A stretch of DNA of 64,000 bases. It comes from Pedobacter sp. HDW13 (GTDB lineage Bacteria; Bacteroidota; Bacteroidia; Sphingobacteriales; Sphingobacteriaceae). Made by a program: the position numbers and the translations under genes. Position 1 is the stretch's first letter; each line of letters starts with the position of its first letter. The notes beneath the pieces are model-generated. The model was not told the origin of the DNA and searched no databases. It saw only the letters and a program-made list of their open reading frames with translations. Shown piece after piece: positions 18,025-26,311 of the stretch. Location of the stretch: assembly GCF_011303555.1 (NCBI RefSeq), contig NZ_CP049868.1, positions 1,178,001-1,242,000 on the forward strand. Direction: 5' to 3'.

Positions 18025-18567
18025 ATGCAAACAGCAACATTTGGCGGAGGCTGCTTTTGGTGCACCGAAGCCGTATTTCAGGCCCTGAGCGGAGTAACCA
18101 AGGTTACATCTGGCTATATGGGGGGAGATCTAAAGCATCCAACATACATGGAAATCTGCAATGGCGATACCGGGCATGCAGAGGTAGTTCAGCTCATTTT
18201 TGATGAAAACATCATTTCTTTCAACGAGCTTTTATTTATTTTTTTTAAAACCCACAACCCAACTACACGAAACAGGCAAGGCAATGATGTAGGCTCGCAA
18301 TATCGTTCGGTAATATTTTACGAAAATGATGATCAAAAAACAAAAATTGATCAAATCATATCAGCCTTAACGCAGCAAAATGTTTTCGAAAAACCGATTA
18401 TTACCGAAGTTATACCAACAACTGAATTTTATGAGGCCGAAGATTATCACCAGAATTATTTTAATGATAACCAGGGAAAACCTTACTGCTCTTTTGTAAT
18501 ACAACCCAAGTTAAATAAGTTTGCAATAGATTTCAGGAACAAAATCAAACCTGAGCTCCTCGAATAA
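18025..18567 (+). CDS. msrA: Peptide-methionine (S)-S-oxide reductase MsrA
   Basis: Repairs oxidised methionine (S-sulfoxide form) in proteins. The active-site motif GGGCFWCTEAVF places the nucleophile at Cys10; GYMGGD and GHAEVVQLIFDE are family motifs. The 180 residues are normal for a stand-alone, cytosolic MsrA; no MsrB domain is fused and no signal peptide is seen. Its stop codon abuts the stop codon of the convergent acyl-CoA-dehydrogenase-like gene with no gap. Confidence 0.96.
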   Translation: MQTATFGGGCFWCTEAVFQALSGVTKVTSGYMGGDLKHPTYMEICNGDTGHAEVVQLIFDENIISFNELLFIFFKTHNPTTRNRQGNDVGSQYRSVIFYENDDQKTKIDQIISALTQQNVFEKPIITEVIPTTEFYEAEDYHQNYFNDNQGKPYCSFVIQPKLNKFAIDFRNKIKPELLE

Positions 18568-19656
18568 TTAAACCTCAAAAGTAAGCAACCCGTGTTGGCT
18601 GGCGGTGTGTATATCCCTCCATACCCGATTAATCTCCGATCCCTTTTTTGCCGCCTCTAAACCACAATACGGAAACAAAACACTTGCAGTACGCCAACAG
18701 GTATGAACCAATTTACGACTGATTGAACTGACCTTATTTAGTTTAGCATTGGTAATTTGACCATTGTTCATTAACTCAGTCCACGATTCATCAAATGCGG
18801 CATAGAATTGCGTTCTTAGTGTCTGCACCTCATGTTTGCACCGGTCTAACTCGGCAGTAAAGAACTGCATTTGTGCTTCGCTAAATCTCCGCAGGCTGGA
18901 GCGTGAATGGAATGATTGTTCTGCCAGTTGAATAAAATGGTTAGTCATCCCCAAACTGTTTACCGTTAGCGTGGTTTCTGCAAGCTGCAAAAACGGGTAG
19001 TCAAAGCCTGAATCCGCTACCAGGATATCTTTATTGATTATAAAGGTCCTGTTCTCTGGCACTTCGAGGTTTTTTACCTCAAAAGCATGGCTACCGGTTG
19101 CCATGAGACCGAAATAAGACCATCCTGGTAAAATATATACTTCTGCTTTTTTTAGGATAAATGATTTGATTACAGACTCGCCGTTTTCATCCAAAATATC
19201 CTCCCCATTTTCGTTTTTAAGGGTACAGTTGGCTGTAAATATGGTAGCGTGTAATGCACCACTGGCATAGTTCCATTGACCGTTTATAAGATAGCCCTTT
19301 TCCGTTTTCACAGCTTTGCCTCCTACTGCCCCACTTCCTGCGAAACAAACTTCCCGGTCGGCAAAAATATCGGCTGCCAGCTCCGGATTTAAAAAACCAG
19401 CAAACCATCCTGCTCCGGCGCATAAGGTAACCGTCCAGCCTAAACTGCCATCGGCTTCGGCCAACTGTTCTTCTAAACGCAGAATTTCGGGGAGCTTTTT
19501 ATTCGCGCCGCCATAAACTTCGGGCACAAAAAGTTTGAACCAGTTTTCCTGGTAAGCCAGCTCCAGTATTGCGGGATGCAGTTTGCCCATTTCTTCTGAA
19601 AGGGCAGCATATTCGGCAACTTTTTCCTGCCAGGTAAAGGTTAAGGTATCTTCCAT
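18568..19656 (-). CDS. Acyl-CoA dehydrogenase-like flavoprotein in the TPP-riboswitch operon
   Basis: The 362-residue protein has the acyl-CoA dehydrogenase fold pattern: an N-terminal helical domain with FVPEVYGG, a middle beta domain with KTEKGYLINGQWNYASGA, and a C-terminal helical domain (residues about 220-362). The middle-domain motif resembles the oxygenase branch (HpaB/DszC/HsaA-like) as much as true dehydrogenases. It starts 12 bases after the PnuT-type transporter gene on the same strand and so is probably controlled by the same TPP riboswitch. That context hints at a role in thiamine or thiamine-precursor metabolism, but the substrate is unknown. Confidence 0.75.
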   Translation of the reverse strand: MEDTLTFTWQEKVAEYAALSEEMGKLHPAILELAYQENWFKLFVPEVYGGANKKLPEILRLEEQLAEADGSLGWTVTLCAGAGWFAGFLNPELAADIFADREVCFAGSGAVGGKAVKTEKGYLINGQWNYASGALHATIFTANCTLKNENGEDILDENGESVIKSFILKKAEVYILPGWSYFGLMATGSHAFEVKNLEVPENRTFIINKDILVADSGFDYPFLQLAETTLTVNSLGMTNHFIQLAEQSFHSRSSLRRFSEAQMQFFTAELDRCKHEVQTLRTQFYAAFDESWTELMNNGQITNAKLNKVSSISRKLVHTCWRTASVLFPYCGLEAAKKGSEINRVWRDIHTASQHGLLTFEV

Positions 19657-19668
19657 AATGCTGACAGC

Positions 19669-20295
19669 TTAAGATTGCGCCAATTTAAGTCTGCTTTTAT
19701 TAATGATCTTCTTCCAGTCTAAAAAGCCGAAAATAGCCACAGTAAATAAAAACGTAGTTAAACAAGCCATTAAAGGCAGCTTTTTATGGAATAATAAGGG
19801 AATAGCTACAATGTTTGAAATATTTAGAAAAATCCAGTTTTCTATTTTACGTTTAGCCAGCAACCACATGCCCGCCCAGGCCGTAGCCGAAACAAAGGCA
19901 TCGAAAAGAGGTACATCCGAATCGGTAAAATGCCGCAATACCAGATACAATACTACAAAACCAATTACCGAGATCGATACCGCAATGCTTAATTCATTGT
20001 TGTTTGACCACGACACCTGATTTTCGGCATCTTGTTTCCTTTTCTTCCAGATGATCCAACCATATACACTCATTACCAGATAATAGATGCTAAGCAGGGT
20101 TTCTGCATATAGTTTTACATTTAAGAGCAGAAACATAGACAAAAGAATGGAAATAATACCCGTAGGATAAAGCCAAATGCTGTTCTTTTTGGCCAGTAAA
20201 ACTTCGGTCACACCAAAACCTACAGCCAGCCACTCGATAAAGGAAGTATGTGCAATCTGCTCCTGAAAAAGCTTAAACCAATCCTGAAAATTCAT
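19669..20295 (-). CDS. pnuT: PnuC-family transporter, probably thiamine-specific (PnuT)
   Basis: Inner-membrane vitamin transporter of about seven TM helices. The family signature is seen in NSIWLYPTGIISILLSMF and LYAETLLSIYYLVMSVYGWIIW (residues about 38-85). PnuC itself carries nicotinamide riboside, but a TPP riboswitch lies directly upstream. In Bacteroidota, TPP-riboswitch-linked PnuC homologues are assigned as PnuT thiamine transporters, so thiamine is the likelier substrate. Length is 208 residues. The acyl-CoA-dehydrogenase-like gene follows after 12 bases. Confidence 0.9.
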   Translation of the reverse strand: MNFQDWFKLFQEQIAHTSFIEWLAVGFGVTEVLLAKKNSIWLYPTGIISILLSMFLLLNVKLYAETLLSIYYLVMSVYGWIIWKKRKQDAENQVSWSNNNELSIAVSISVIGFVVLYLVLRHFTDSDVPLFDAFVSATAWAGMWLLAKRKIENWIFLNISNIVAIPLLFHKKLPLMACLTTFLFTVAIFGFLDWKKIINKSRLKLAQS

Positions 20296-20330
20296 TTACA
20301 ATATTTTGCTAATGCTAAAAATAATTGAAA

Positions 20331-20352
20331 ACTGTTTTCGGGGCGAAACAGT
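20331..20352 (-). terminator. Possible expression-platform hairpin of the TPP riboswitch
   Basis: On the minus strand ACTGTTTCG and CGAAAACAGT pair (9 bp with one bulge), followed by TTTTCAATTATTTTT. Lying between the riboswitch and the pnuT start, it could be the regulated terminator. Confidence 0.5.
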
Positions 20353-20369
20353 ATGGTAAAAGTTAACCT

Positions 20370-20545
20370 CCTTCCTACGTCGGTATTATCCGCATCAGGT
20401 ACATGGTTTTAAAATTCCAATAAACATTTTAACAATAATCAAACGTCTGTACATTTTGATATTGATGTTTGGAATTTCTAAACCAACGGGTGTAATCTCA
20501 GCAAACTGGTTGAAAAGAATTTCTGAACCAATAAGCACCCCTTTG
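20370..20545 (-). promoter_or_regulatory. TPP riboswitch (THI element)
   Basis: On the minus strand the conserved TPP-riboswitch blocks appear in order: AAAGGGGTGC (P2 5' side), GCTGAGATTACACCCG (P3 end and P2 3' side), ACCTGATGCGGATAATACCG and ACGTAGGAAGG. GGGGTG pairs with CACCC (P2) and TTGGTT with AACCAG (P3). Between the P2 3' side and ACCTGAT there is an extra hairpin of about 85 nt where the standard aptamer has only a few bases. It precedes pnuT by about 75 bases, with a hairpin and T-rich stretch in between. A TATATTTG -7 element (20560-20553) lies just upstream. Confidence 0.95.
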
Positions 20546-20552
20546 AGCAGGA

Positions 20553-20560
20553 CAAATATA
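20553..20560 (-). promoter_or_regulatory. -7 promoter element of the TPP-riboswitch operon
   Basis: TATATTTG on the minus strand matches TAnnTTTG and sits immediately upstream of the riboswitch aptamer, where a transcription start is required. No good -33 match was found. Confidence 0.55.
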
Positions 20561-20632
20561 GGTTTAAAAACAGAAGGTTTTGTTTTTTATTCGATTTTGT
20601 GACGTTGAGGCTATTTGTTTTGGTTAACGATA

Positions 20633-20675
20633 AGTAGATCATCATTCCCAACTTGATTGAGAATAACGATCTACT
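20633..20675. repeat. Inverted repeat downstream of parC
   Basis: AGTAGATC at 20633-20640 and GATCTACT at 20668-20675 enclose ATTCCCAACTTGATTGAGAAT, itself partly palindromic. This resembles the palindromic intergenic repeats of Sphingobacteriaceae. It lies between the parC stop and the riboswitch promoter and might serve as a parC terminator, though no T-run follows. Confidence 0.5.
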
Positions 20676-20712
20676 GGAGTGTATGCCTCCGGTAATTAAA
20701 GTTTAAATGTGG

Positions 20713-23538
20713 TTAAAACAAACCAATTTGCCCTTTGTCATCAATATCGATGTCATCAGGGTTGGTAATTTCGAAGTCTACCTTTTTAACAGGTTTATCT
20801 TCAGTTTTCTCTTCTGCTTTAGCGCTTTCCTTTTGGGGTGGAGCCGGCGCAGGTTTTTCTGTTTTAGGTGCAGGAGCTTCTGTGCGTTCGAACTTTGGTT
20901 TTACCTTTTCTATAACAGGCTCATCGGCAGTTTTTTCTGCTGCTTCTGCAATTTCGTTCGTTTCTTCAGCAGCTTCTTCCTCACCTTCCTCATTGTTATT
21001 ATCCTCTTCGGCAGGTATTTCTGCTACTTCCTCTTCTTCAATCTCAGGTTCTTCTAAAACAACTTTTTGTACATCATGTGGCGATAAACGATTACCGTTT
21101 GCCTTTAATCCTTTAACGTCAATCAGTTCGGCCAATACAAGATCCAGGGTTTCCGGAACCTGCGTTTTACCTTTCAATACATCGACTATAATTTTGGCGA
21201 CAGGGTTGGCAGTTAGGTGTAATAATCTCGATTTCTGCTCTTCGCTGATAAAAATCGTTTTCTTACCATTGGCCTGTAACTCGAATGCAAAACGCTTGAT
21301 GAAATAATTCTGTGCTTTACCTTCAAAGTGAACTGCAGCAAAAACTCTTTCGGCATCAAACTTCTGAATCAACAACAGATTATCGTCAAAGTGGTTCGTT
21401 AAATCGAACGAACTCAACTCGTAGTAACCATCTTTGTGCACCTGTAAAATACGGTCGTCACCATCAAACTCGCCCAGATATTTACCACGTCCATCAACAT
21501 TCAGGCGTTTTAACAAATCATCGTACCAAATTTTAAGTCCGGATAAGGTAGAAACACCTTTACTTTTTAAAATGATCTTTTTAACCGGATATTTCGATAC
21601 AATATTACCTTGCGAACCACGGCCTTTAATGGCTACTTCAGCAAAATCCAGATCGAACTGTAGTTTACGTAATTTTGAATGTGGCTTTAAGGCAACATTT
21701 ATAATTTCGGCTTCACCGTTAGGGTTAGCGGTAAAGTACAACACCTTCGAACCTTTTGATCCTTTGGTTAAATCGTATTCTTTATCGCGGGTTACCCCCA
21801 CAACCGAAAAACGCTTAATGTACGATGTTCCACTGGCACCGTCTTTATAAACCATGTTATAAACGGTACGTTCATCGTTTTTCTTGAATACCTGTACGTG
21901 TATAATCCCCTTACCTACAAAGGTTTTATCGGCCACTTTAGTAATGGTGCATTTACCATCCTCGCGGAAAACGATAATTTCATCAATATCTGAGCAGTCT
22001 GCTACGAACTCATCTTTACGTAAACCAGAGCCAACAAAGCCATCAACACGGTTTACATATAATTTTACATTGGCTAATGCAACTTTCGAAGCCTCAACCC
22101 GATCGAACAAACGGATTTCAGTTTTGCGTTCTCTTCCTTTTCCGTACTTGTCTTTTAATTTTTGATACCAGGCAATGGCATAATCGGTAAGGTGTTTTAA
22201 ATGGTTTTTAACCACTTTAATCTCATCTTCCAGATTTTTCATTTGCTCATCAGCCTTTTTCACATCAAAACGGGTGATGCTACTCATCGGCTTATCGATT
22301 AGTTTCTTAAAATCTTCGGGCAGGATTTCGCGGTAAAGCGAAGGTTTAAAAGGATCGAATAAAATATGTAAAACCTCTACTACCTTTTCAAAATTAGTTG
22401 AATTTTCGTATTCAGGATTTTTATACATCCCTTCCTGAATAAATATTTTTAACAGGGAACTGAAGAAAATTTTCTCCTGCAGCTCGTGTAAACGTATTTC
22501 AAGCTCCTTTTTAAGCAGGCTTTTTGTATGTTTTGTATTTTCGATCAGGATATCGTTCACACTTAAAAAGTGTGGCTTATCTCCCTGAATAATACAGGTA
22601 TTGGGCGAAATAGAAACCTCGCAGGCTGTAAAAGCGTACAAGGCATCAATCGTTACATCCGGAGAAATACCAGGTGCCAGATGCACCACAATTTCTACAT
22701 TGGCCGCAGTATTGTCTTCAATTTTTTTGATTTTGATCTTACCCTTATCGTTGGCCGATAAAATACTATCAATAACTGAACCTGTGGTAGTACTGAAAGG
22801 CACCTCACTAATCACTAAGGTCTTTTTATCCTTTTCGGTAATTTTTGCTCTTACGCGTATTTTACCACCCCGCTGACCTTCGTTATAGTTCGAAAAATCG
22901 GCCATACCGCCCGTAAAAAAATCGGGCATGATATTGGGGCGAACACCTTTCAATGCTTCTATTGATGCATCTAACAGCTCAATAAAATTGTGCGGCATTA
23001 CTTTGGTAGCTAAACCTACGGCAATACCTTCGGCACCTTGAGCAAGTAATAAAGGAAATTTAACCGGCAAGGTAATGGGCTCGTTGTTACGGCCATCATA
23101 ACTTAACTGCCATTCGGTAGTATCGGGATTGAACACCACATCGTTGGCAAATTTAGATAAACGTGCCTCAATATAACGTGGTGCCGCAGCACTATCACCT
23201 GTAACCGGATCTCCCCAGTTACCCTGCATATCAATCAACAAATCTTTTTGCCCAATTTGCACCATAGCATCGCCGATAGAGGCATCGCCATGCGGGTGGT
23301 ATTTCATGGTGTTACCAATTACGTTGGCAGCCTTGTTAAAGCGGCCATCATCCATCTCCTTTAAGGAGTGCATGATGCGACGTTGAACGGGTTTTAATCC
23401 ATCGTTAATGTGTGGAACCGCCCTGTCGAGAATTACATAAGACGCATAATCTAGAAACCAGTTTTCGTATAAACCGTTAATTGGCGTTATGGTATGTTTG
23501 TGTTCTTCGTTGATGTTTGGGTCTAGTTCTTCACTCAT
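20713..23538 (-). CDS. parC: DNA topoisomerase IV subunit A (ParC)
   Basis: Breaks and rejoins DNA to decatenate daughter chromosomes, with ParE (34866-36734). The catalytic tyrosine is Tyr122 in AAPRYIEARLS. The quinolone region reads KYHPHGDASIGDAM, with Ala86 where E. coli ParC and GyrA have Ser80/Ser83. After the breakage-reunion core a beta-pinwheel C-terminal domain spans about residues 500-800. A long tail from about 830 is extremely rich in Glu, Ala, Pro and Lys and probably disordered. The 941 residues exceed a typical ParC of about 750, mainly because of this tail. It has no adjacent parE. Confidence 0.93.
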   Translation of the reverse strand: MSEELDPNINEEHKHTITPINGLYENWFLDYASYVILDRAVPHINDGLKPVQRRIMHSLKEMDDGRFNKAANVIGNTMKYHPHGDASIGDAMVQIGQKDLLIDMQGNWGDPVTGDSAAAPRYIEARLSKFANDVVFNPDTTEWQLSYDGRNNEPITLPVKFPLLLAQGAEGIAVGLATKVMPHNFIELLDASIEALKGVRPNIMPDFFTGGMADFSNYNEGQRGGKIRVRAKITEKDKKTLVISEVPFSTTTGSVIDSILSANDKGKIKIKKIEDNTAANVEIVVHLAPGISPDVTIDALYAFTACEVSISPNTCIIQGDKPHFLSVNDILIENTKHTKSLLKKELEIRLHELQEKIFFSSLLKIFIQEGMYKNPEYENSTNFEKVVEVLHILFDPFKPSLYREILPEDFKKLIDKPMSSITRFDVKKADEQMKNLEDEIKVVKNHLKHLTDYAIAWYQKLKDKYGKGRERKTEIRLFDRVEASKVALANVKLYVNRVDGFVGSGLRKDEFVADCSDIDEIIVFREDGKCTITKVADKTFVGKGIIHVQVFKKNDERTVYNMVYKDGASGTSYIKRFSVVGVTRDKEYDLTKGSKGSKVLYFTANPNGEAEIINVALKPHSKLRKLQFDLDFAEVAIKGRGSQGNIVSKYPVKKIILKSKGVSTLSGLKIWYDDLLKRLNVDGRGKYLGEFDGDDRILQVHKDGYYELSSFDLTNHFDDNLLLIQKFDAERVFAAVHFEGKAQNYFIKRFAFELQANGKKTIFISEEQKSRLLHLTANPVAKIIVDVLKGKTQVPETLDLVLAELIDVKGLKANGNRLSPHDVQKVVLEEPEIEEEEVAEIPAEEDNNNEEGEEEAAEETNEIAEAAEKTADEPVIEKVKPKFERTEAPAPKTEKPAPAPPQKESAKAEEKTEDKPVKKVDFEITNPDDIDIDDKGQIGLF

Positions 23539-23627
23539 TTATATACAAAAATTGGCAGCTGTAAATATAATAAAAAGGATAATACGGTTAAATATTGGTT
23601 ATTCACATTTAGGGCTATGGCTATTCC

Positions 23628-23785
23628 GTCAGCTGGCGTCGCACCCGTCGAATTTATACTTATCGGTCCTATTAGCCATATAAAATTTATAAGGCCATTT
23701 GCACTTACATTTCCTAAAATGCCTTATATGGTTAACAATATGAACCACATAAAAAGATCCTTCACTGCGTTCAGGATGACAGCGT
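23628..23785. repeat. Composite intergenic repeat upstream of parC
   Basis: This gap holds an imperfect palindrome around TTATATGGTT...AACCACATAA (about 23728-23755). It is followed by AAGATCCTTCACTGCGTTCAGGATGAC, a repeat unit common in Bacteroidota genomes whose translation gives the well-known spurious HPERSEGS peptide. No gene is present. Confidence 0.6.
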
Positions 23786-23791
23786 AGTCGG

Positions 23792-25477
23792 TTATTCCGT
23801 ACCCAGCAATACCCCTGAAACATTCCAGGCGCTTGAGCTCGATCCCTCAGGCTTACCCATAGGGATAGTAATTTTAATGGTGTGCTGACCGGCTTTTAAA
23901 TCGCCAAGGCTAATCCAGTTGGGATTGGTAACTGTACCCGGGCACCAGTTAGACCGGCTTAAATCTGATGATGAAAGCCCTGTTTCGAAATTACCTGAAG
24001 CGGGGTTAGATAAGCGGTAAGAACCACAATCCTGTCGCCATGGGGTAAAAGCAAATGTTTCTTTATTATCCAACCATATTGTGTTTTTGCGGGGCACAAA
24101 CTCATCGCCATTTCCCCAGCCACCATGGCCTGTGGTAATGTAACGCAATTTGGCATCTTTTACATCTTTATCAAGCGTGAAAGAAACTTCAAGCCCTTTT
24201 TCGCTGCTAAACATGGTGGCGTATTCTTGTCCGGCCATTTCCATTACATTGGTAGAATTGAATAGTGGCATAATTACTTCTTTTTTGCCTTCTCCACGAC
24301 CGCCATTATGCAGCGTAATGTTCATCGAAACTTTGTGTCCGCCTTTATCGTAATTGCCGATAAAAACAGCAACCCAGGCTTCTTTTCCATTTACCAAAGG
24401 AAATAGCTCTGAAATATCCTGTCTGTAATACACCTTTTCGGCCCAGTTTTTATCTTTTAGTTTTAAAGTATTGTACTTGCCCACACCAAAAGGCGTAAAA
24501 AAGCGCATCAATTCAATTACCGGATTATAATTGGCCGTAGCCACTACGCCCTGGTATTTTTTCCCGTTTCCGTTATCATAAACCGGCAGTTCTTTTACCG
24601 AATTTTTCAGGGCATCCATCAAACTAATTGTTTTATCGGTTGGAATTACAAACACTGAACCCGTTCTGTCGTAGGCATCGCCATTTGATTGTTCTGTTAA
24701 ATCAACAAAAACATTTGGGCTACCAGTATAAGCCGGAAATTTAACCTTTCGTGCAATAACGGTTCCACCGGCAAAACGGAAAACCGAATCGGTTGATAGA
24801 GGCTTATCGATAAAGTTGATGGTTTCGTTGTTAAACACATTTAAAGTGGTAAACCTGCTTTTCCACAAAAGGTCTTTATAAGTTAAACCATCGCTTAGGT
24901 TGGTACTTATTTTGGCTAAATCAATCTGTTTTACATTTTTAACAGTTTCGATTTTAGTTGCGGTAACATAACTGCTGCCATTGCGTACCTGCTCTAACAC
25001 CAAACCCAGGTTTTGGCCTAAAACGGTAGGTGCGGCTTTAATGCTGGCATCGGTTGTGTACCATAAATCGATGCGGTTAGAGTTTACCACTGTGGTGGCT
25101 TTTTTACAGGTATACCCCAGTATCACTTTGGTATCGTTACTGTATTCAAAAACCTGTTTACCAATTGTTGCACTATCAACAGTTACAATTTGGCTGGCGG
25201 TGCTTAAATCGGCTATCTGAAACAAAATTTGCGCGGGTTTGGTTACCAGACTTTGCTCGTAAGGATACTTCGCCTTATTATCTAGAATATTGGCATTGCT
25301 GATTAAATTCTGTTTGGCATCTGCAATTACCACCGTAGCGTTACGGTCTTCCTTTGGTTTGCCATCGCCTGATCGGAAGTAAGTAATTTTATAAGTTGCG
25401 TTACTTTTTAGAACGCCCTGGGCCTGCAGGTTAAAAGATATAAAGGCCGAAAAAACGAGAATGTATAAATGTTTCAT
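23792..25477 (-). CDS. Exported PNGase F-family amidase with GLPGLI-like N-terminal domain
   Basis: Predicted peptide-N-glycosidase F homologue, which would cleave N-glycans from asparagine outside the cytoplasm. Residues 1-19 are a signal peptide. The N-terminal domain (about 20-190) carries ILGYTCKKATT...DLWYTTD...LGLVLE, the pattern of the GLPGLI family. The catalytic part follows: Asp270 in GDAYDRTGSVFV corresponds to Asp60 of Elizabethkingia PNGase F, and Glu459 in GWGNGDEFVPRKNTI to Glu206. The C-terminal half has the near-invariant SSSDLSRSNWCPGTVTNP and SAWNVSGVL stretches. PNGase F-II-type enzymes also carry an extra N-terminal domain. A TATATTTG element (25499-25492) lies upstream. 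Confidence 0.85.
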   Translation of the reverse strand: MKHLYILVFSAFISFNLQAQGVLKSNATYKITYFRSGDGKPKEDRNATVVIADAKQNLISNANILDNKAKYPYEQSLVTKPAQILFQIADLSTASQIVTVDSATIGKQVFEYSNDTKVILGYTCKKATTVVNSNRIDLWYTTDASIKAAPTVLGQNLGLVLEQVRNGSSYVTATKIETVKNVKQIDLAKISTNLSDGLTYKDLLWKSRFTTLNVFNNETINFIDKPLSTDSVFRFAGGTVIARKVKFPAYTGSPNVFVDLTEQSNGDAYDRTGSVFVIPTDKTISLMDALKNSVKELPVYDNGNGKKYQGVVATANYNPVIELMRFFTPFGVGKYNTLKLKDKNWAEKVYYRQDISELFPLVNGKEAWVAVFIGNYDKGGHKVSMNITLHNGGRGEGKKEVIMPLFNSTNVMEMAGQEYATMFSSEKGLEVSFTLDKDVKDAKLRYITTGHGGWGNGDEFVPRKNTIWLDNKETFAFTPWRQDCGSYRLSNPASGNFETGLSSSDLSRSNWCPGTVTNPNWISLGDLKAGQHTIKITIPMGKPEGSSSSAWNVSGVLLGTE

Positions 25478-25491
25478 TGTGGTTAAAAAAC

Positions 25492-25499
25492 CAAATATA
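25492..25499 (-). promoter_or_regulatory. -7 promoter element of the PNGase F gene
   Basis: TATATTTG on the minus strand ends 14 bases before the ATG at 25477. The -33 box is not recognisable. Confidence 0.45.
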
Positions 25500-25540
25500 A
25501 TAGTTTGTACGATAAACGTTTGATTTTAACGAAATCCTAT

Positions 25541-25645
25541 TTCCCCCCTTCGACGGGGGCAGGGGAATGAAGCTGTAAACAATCAAATTAGAAAATCTAA
25601 AATTTCTATTCTATTATCATCCCCCTACCCCTTCAAAAGGGGGAC
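25541..25645. repeat. Inverted repeat element, C/G-rich arms
   Basis: The left arm (about 25543-25570, CCCCCTTCGACGGGGGCAGGGGAATGA) and the right arm (about 25618-25644) are approximate reverse complements, separated by an AT-rich centre. The arms resemble a widespread Bacteroidota intergenic repeat. The element fills the gap between cdd and the PNGase F gene. Confidence 0.65.
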
Positions 25646-25706
25646 TGAGTTTACCGCCTGACAATTAGAAACCGAATTTCTAAAAAATGTGCATCTAAAC
25701 TTTCTC

Positions 25707-26195
25707 TTACCGCTCCAACCTATCTTCCGCAAAAGCAAAAGGCAATAAACTCTTTACGCTGGGCACTTTTAGTATCTCGCCGTTTAAGCAATAAAAAATC
25801 ACATCAATCGGGCTTTGCTGTTTGCGTTCAAATTCGATCATTACCTGTAAGCAGCCTCCGCAAGAGGTAACCGGCTTTAAAATTTCGAAATGATCGGTTT
25901 GTGCGGTAATGGCCATGCTTTCGATAACCCCATCAGGGTATTTGGCACCAATTGCAAAAAGTGCTACACGTTCGGCGCATAGTCCTGATGGATAAGCCAG
26001 GTTTTCCTGGTTGCTGCCTAAAACTATTTCGCCCGAAGCCAAACGAATAGCAGTACCCACCCTAAATTTCGAATAAGGTGAATATGAGGTTGCCAAAGCC
26101 TGTTCGGCGTTTTGACATAATGTGCGGTCTTTTTCTATTAATTCATCAATACCCGCGTATTGTTCAAAAGATATATTTAGATTTATTGAATTCAT
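25707..26195 (-). CDS. cdd: Cytidine deaminase
   Basis: Deaminates cytidine and deoxycytidine in pyrimidine salvage. Zinc ligands and proton shuttle are visible: Cys73 and Glu75 in GLCAERVALF, and Cys112 and Cys115 in TSCGGCLQVMIEF. SPYSKFRVGTAI is the usual substrate-binding strand. The 162 residues fit the small homotetrameric class, with an N-terminal extension of about 30 residues. It is transcribed toward the PNGase F gene, with a repeat element between them. Confidence 0.95.
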   Translation of the reverse strand: MNSINLNISFEQYAGIDELIEKDRTLCQNAEQALATSYSPYSKFRVGTAIRLASGEIVLGSNQENLAYPSGLCAERVALFAIGAKYPDGVIESMAITAQTDHFEILKPVTSCGGCLQVMIEFERKQQSPIDVIFYCLNGEILKVPSVKSLLPFAFAEDRLER

Positions 26196-26311
26196 TTTAA
26201 ACTGTTTATTGCACCGCCCATGTTAAATTTTTATAGCGGGCGAACAATTTAGGTTATTTTTTGTATTAATTAGTAAAATGCCAGCTAAAATTAATTTAAA
26301 CGGCATGCTTT

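Noticed and set aside
20707..21307. Plus-strand ORFs opposite the parC tail, rich in Phe or Ser
   Set aside because: They are antisense shadows of the Glu/Ala/Pro-rich ParC tail; low complexity and composition follow from the parC codons.
23629..23823. Minus-strand ORF containing HPERSEGSF
   Set aside because: This peptide is the translation of a common palindromic intergenic repeat and overlaps the end of the PNGase F gene; it is not a protein-coding gene.
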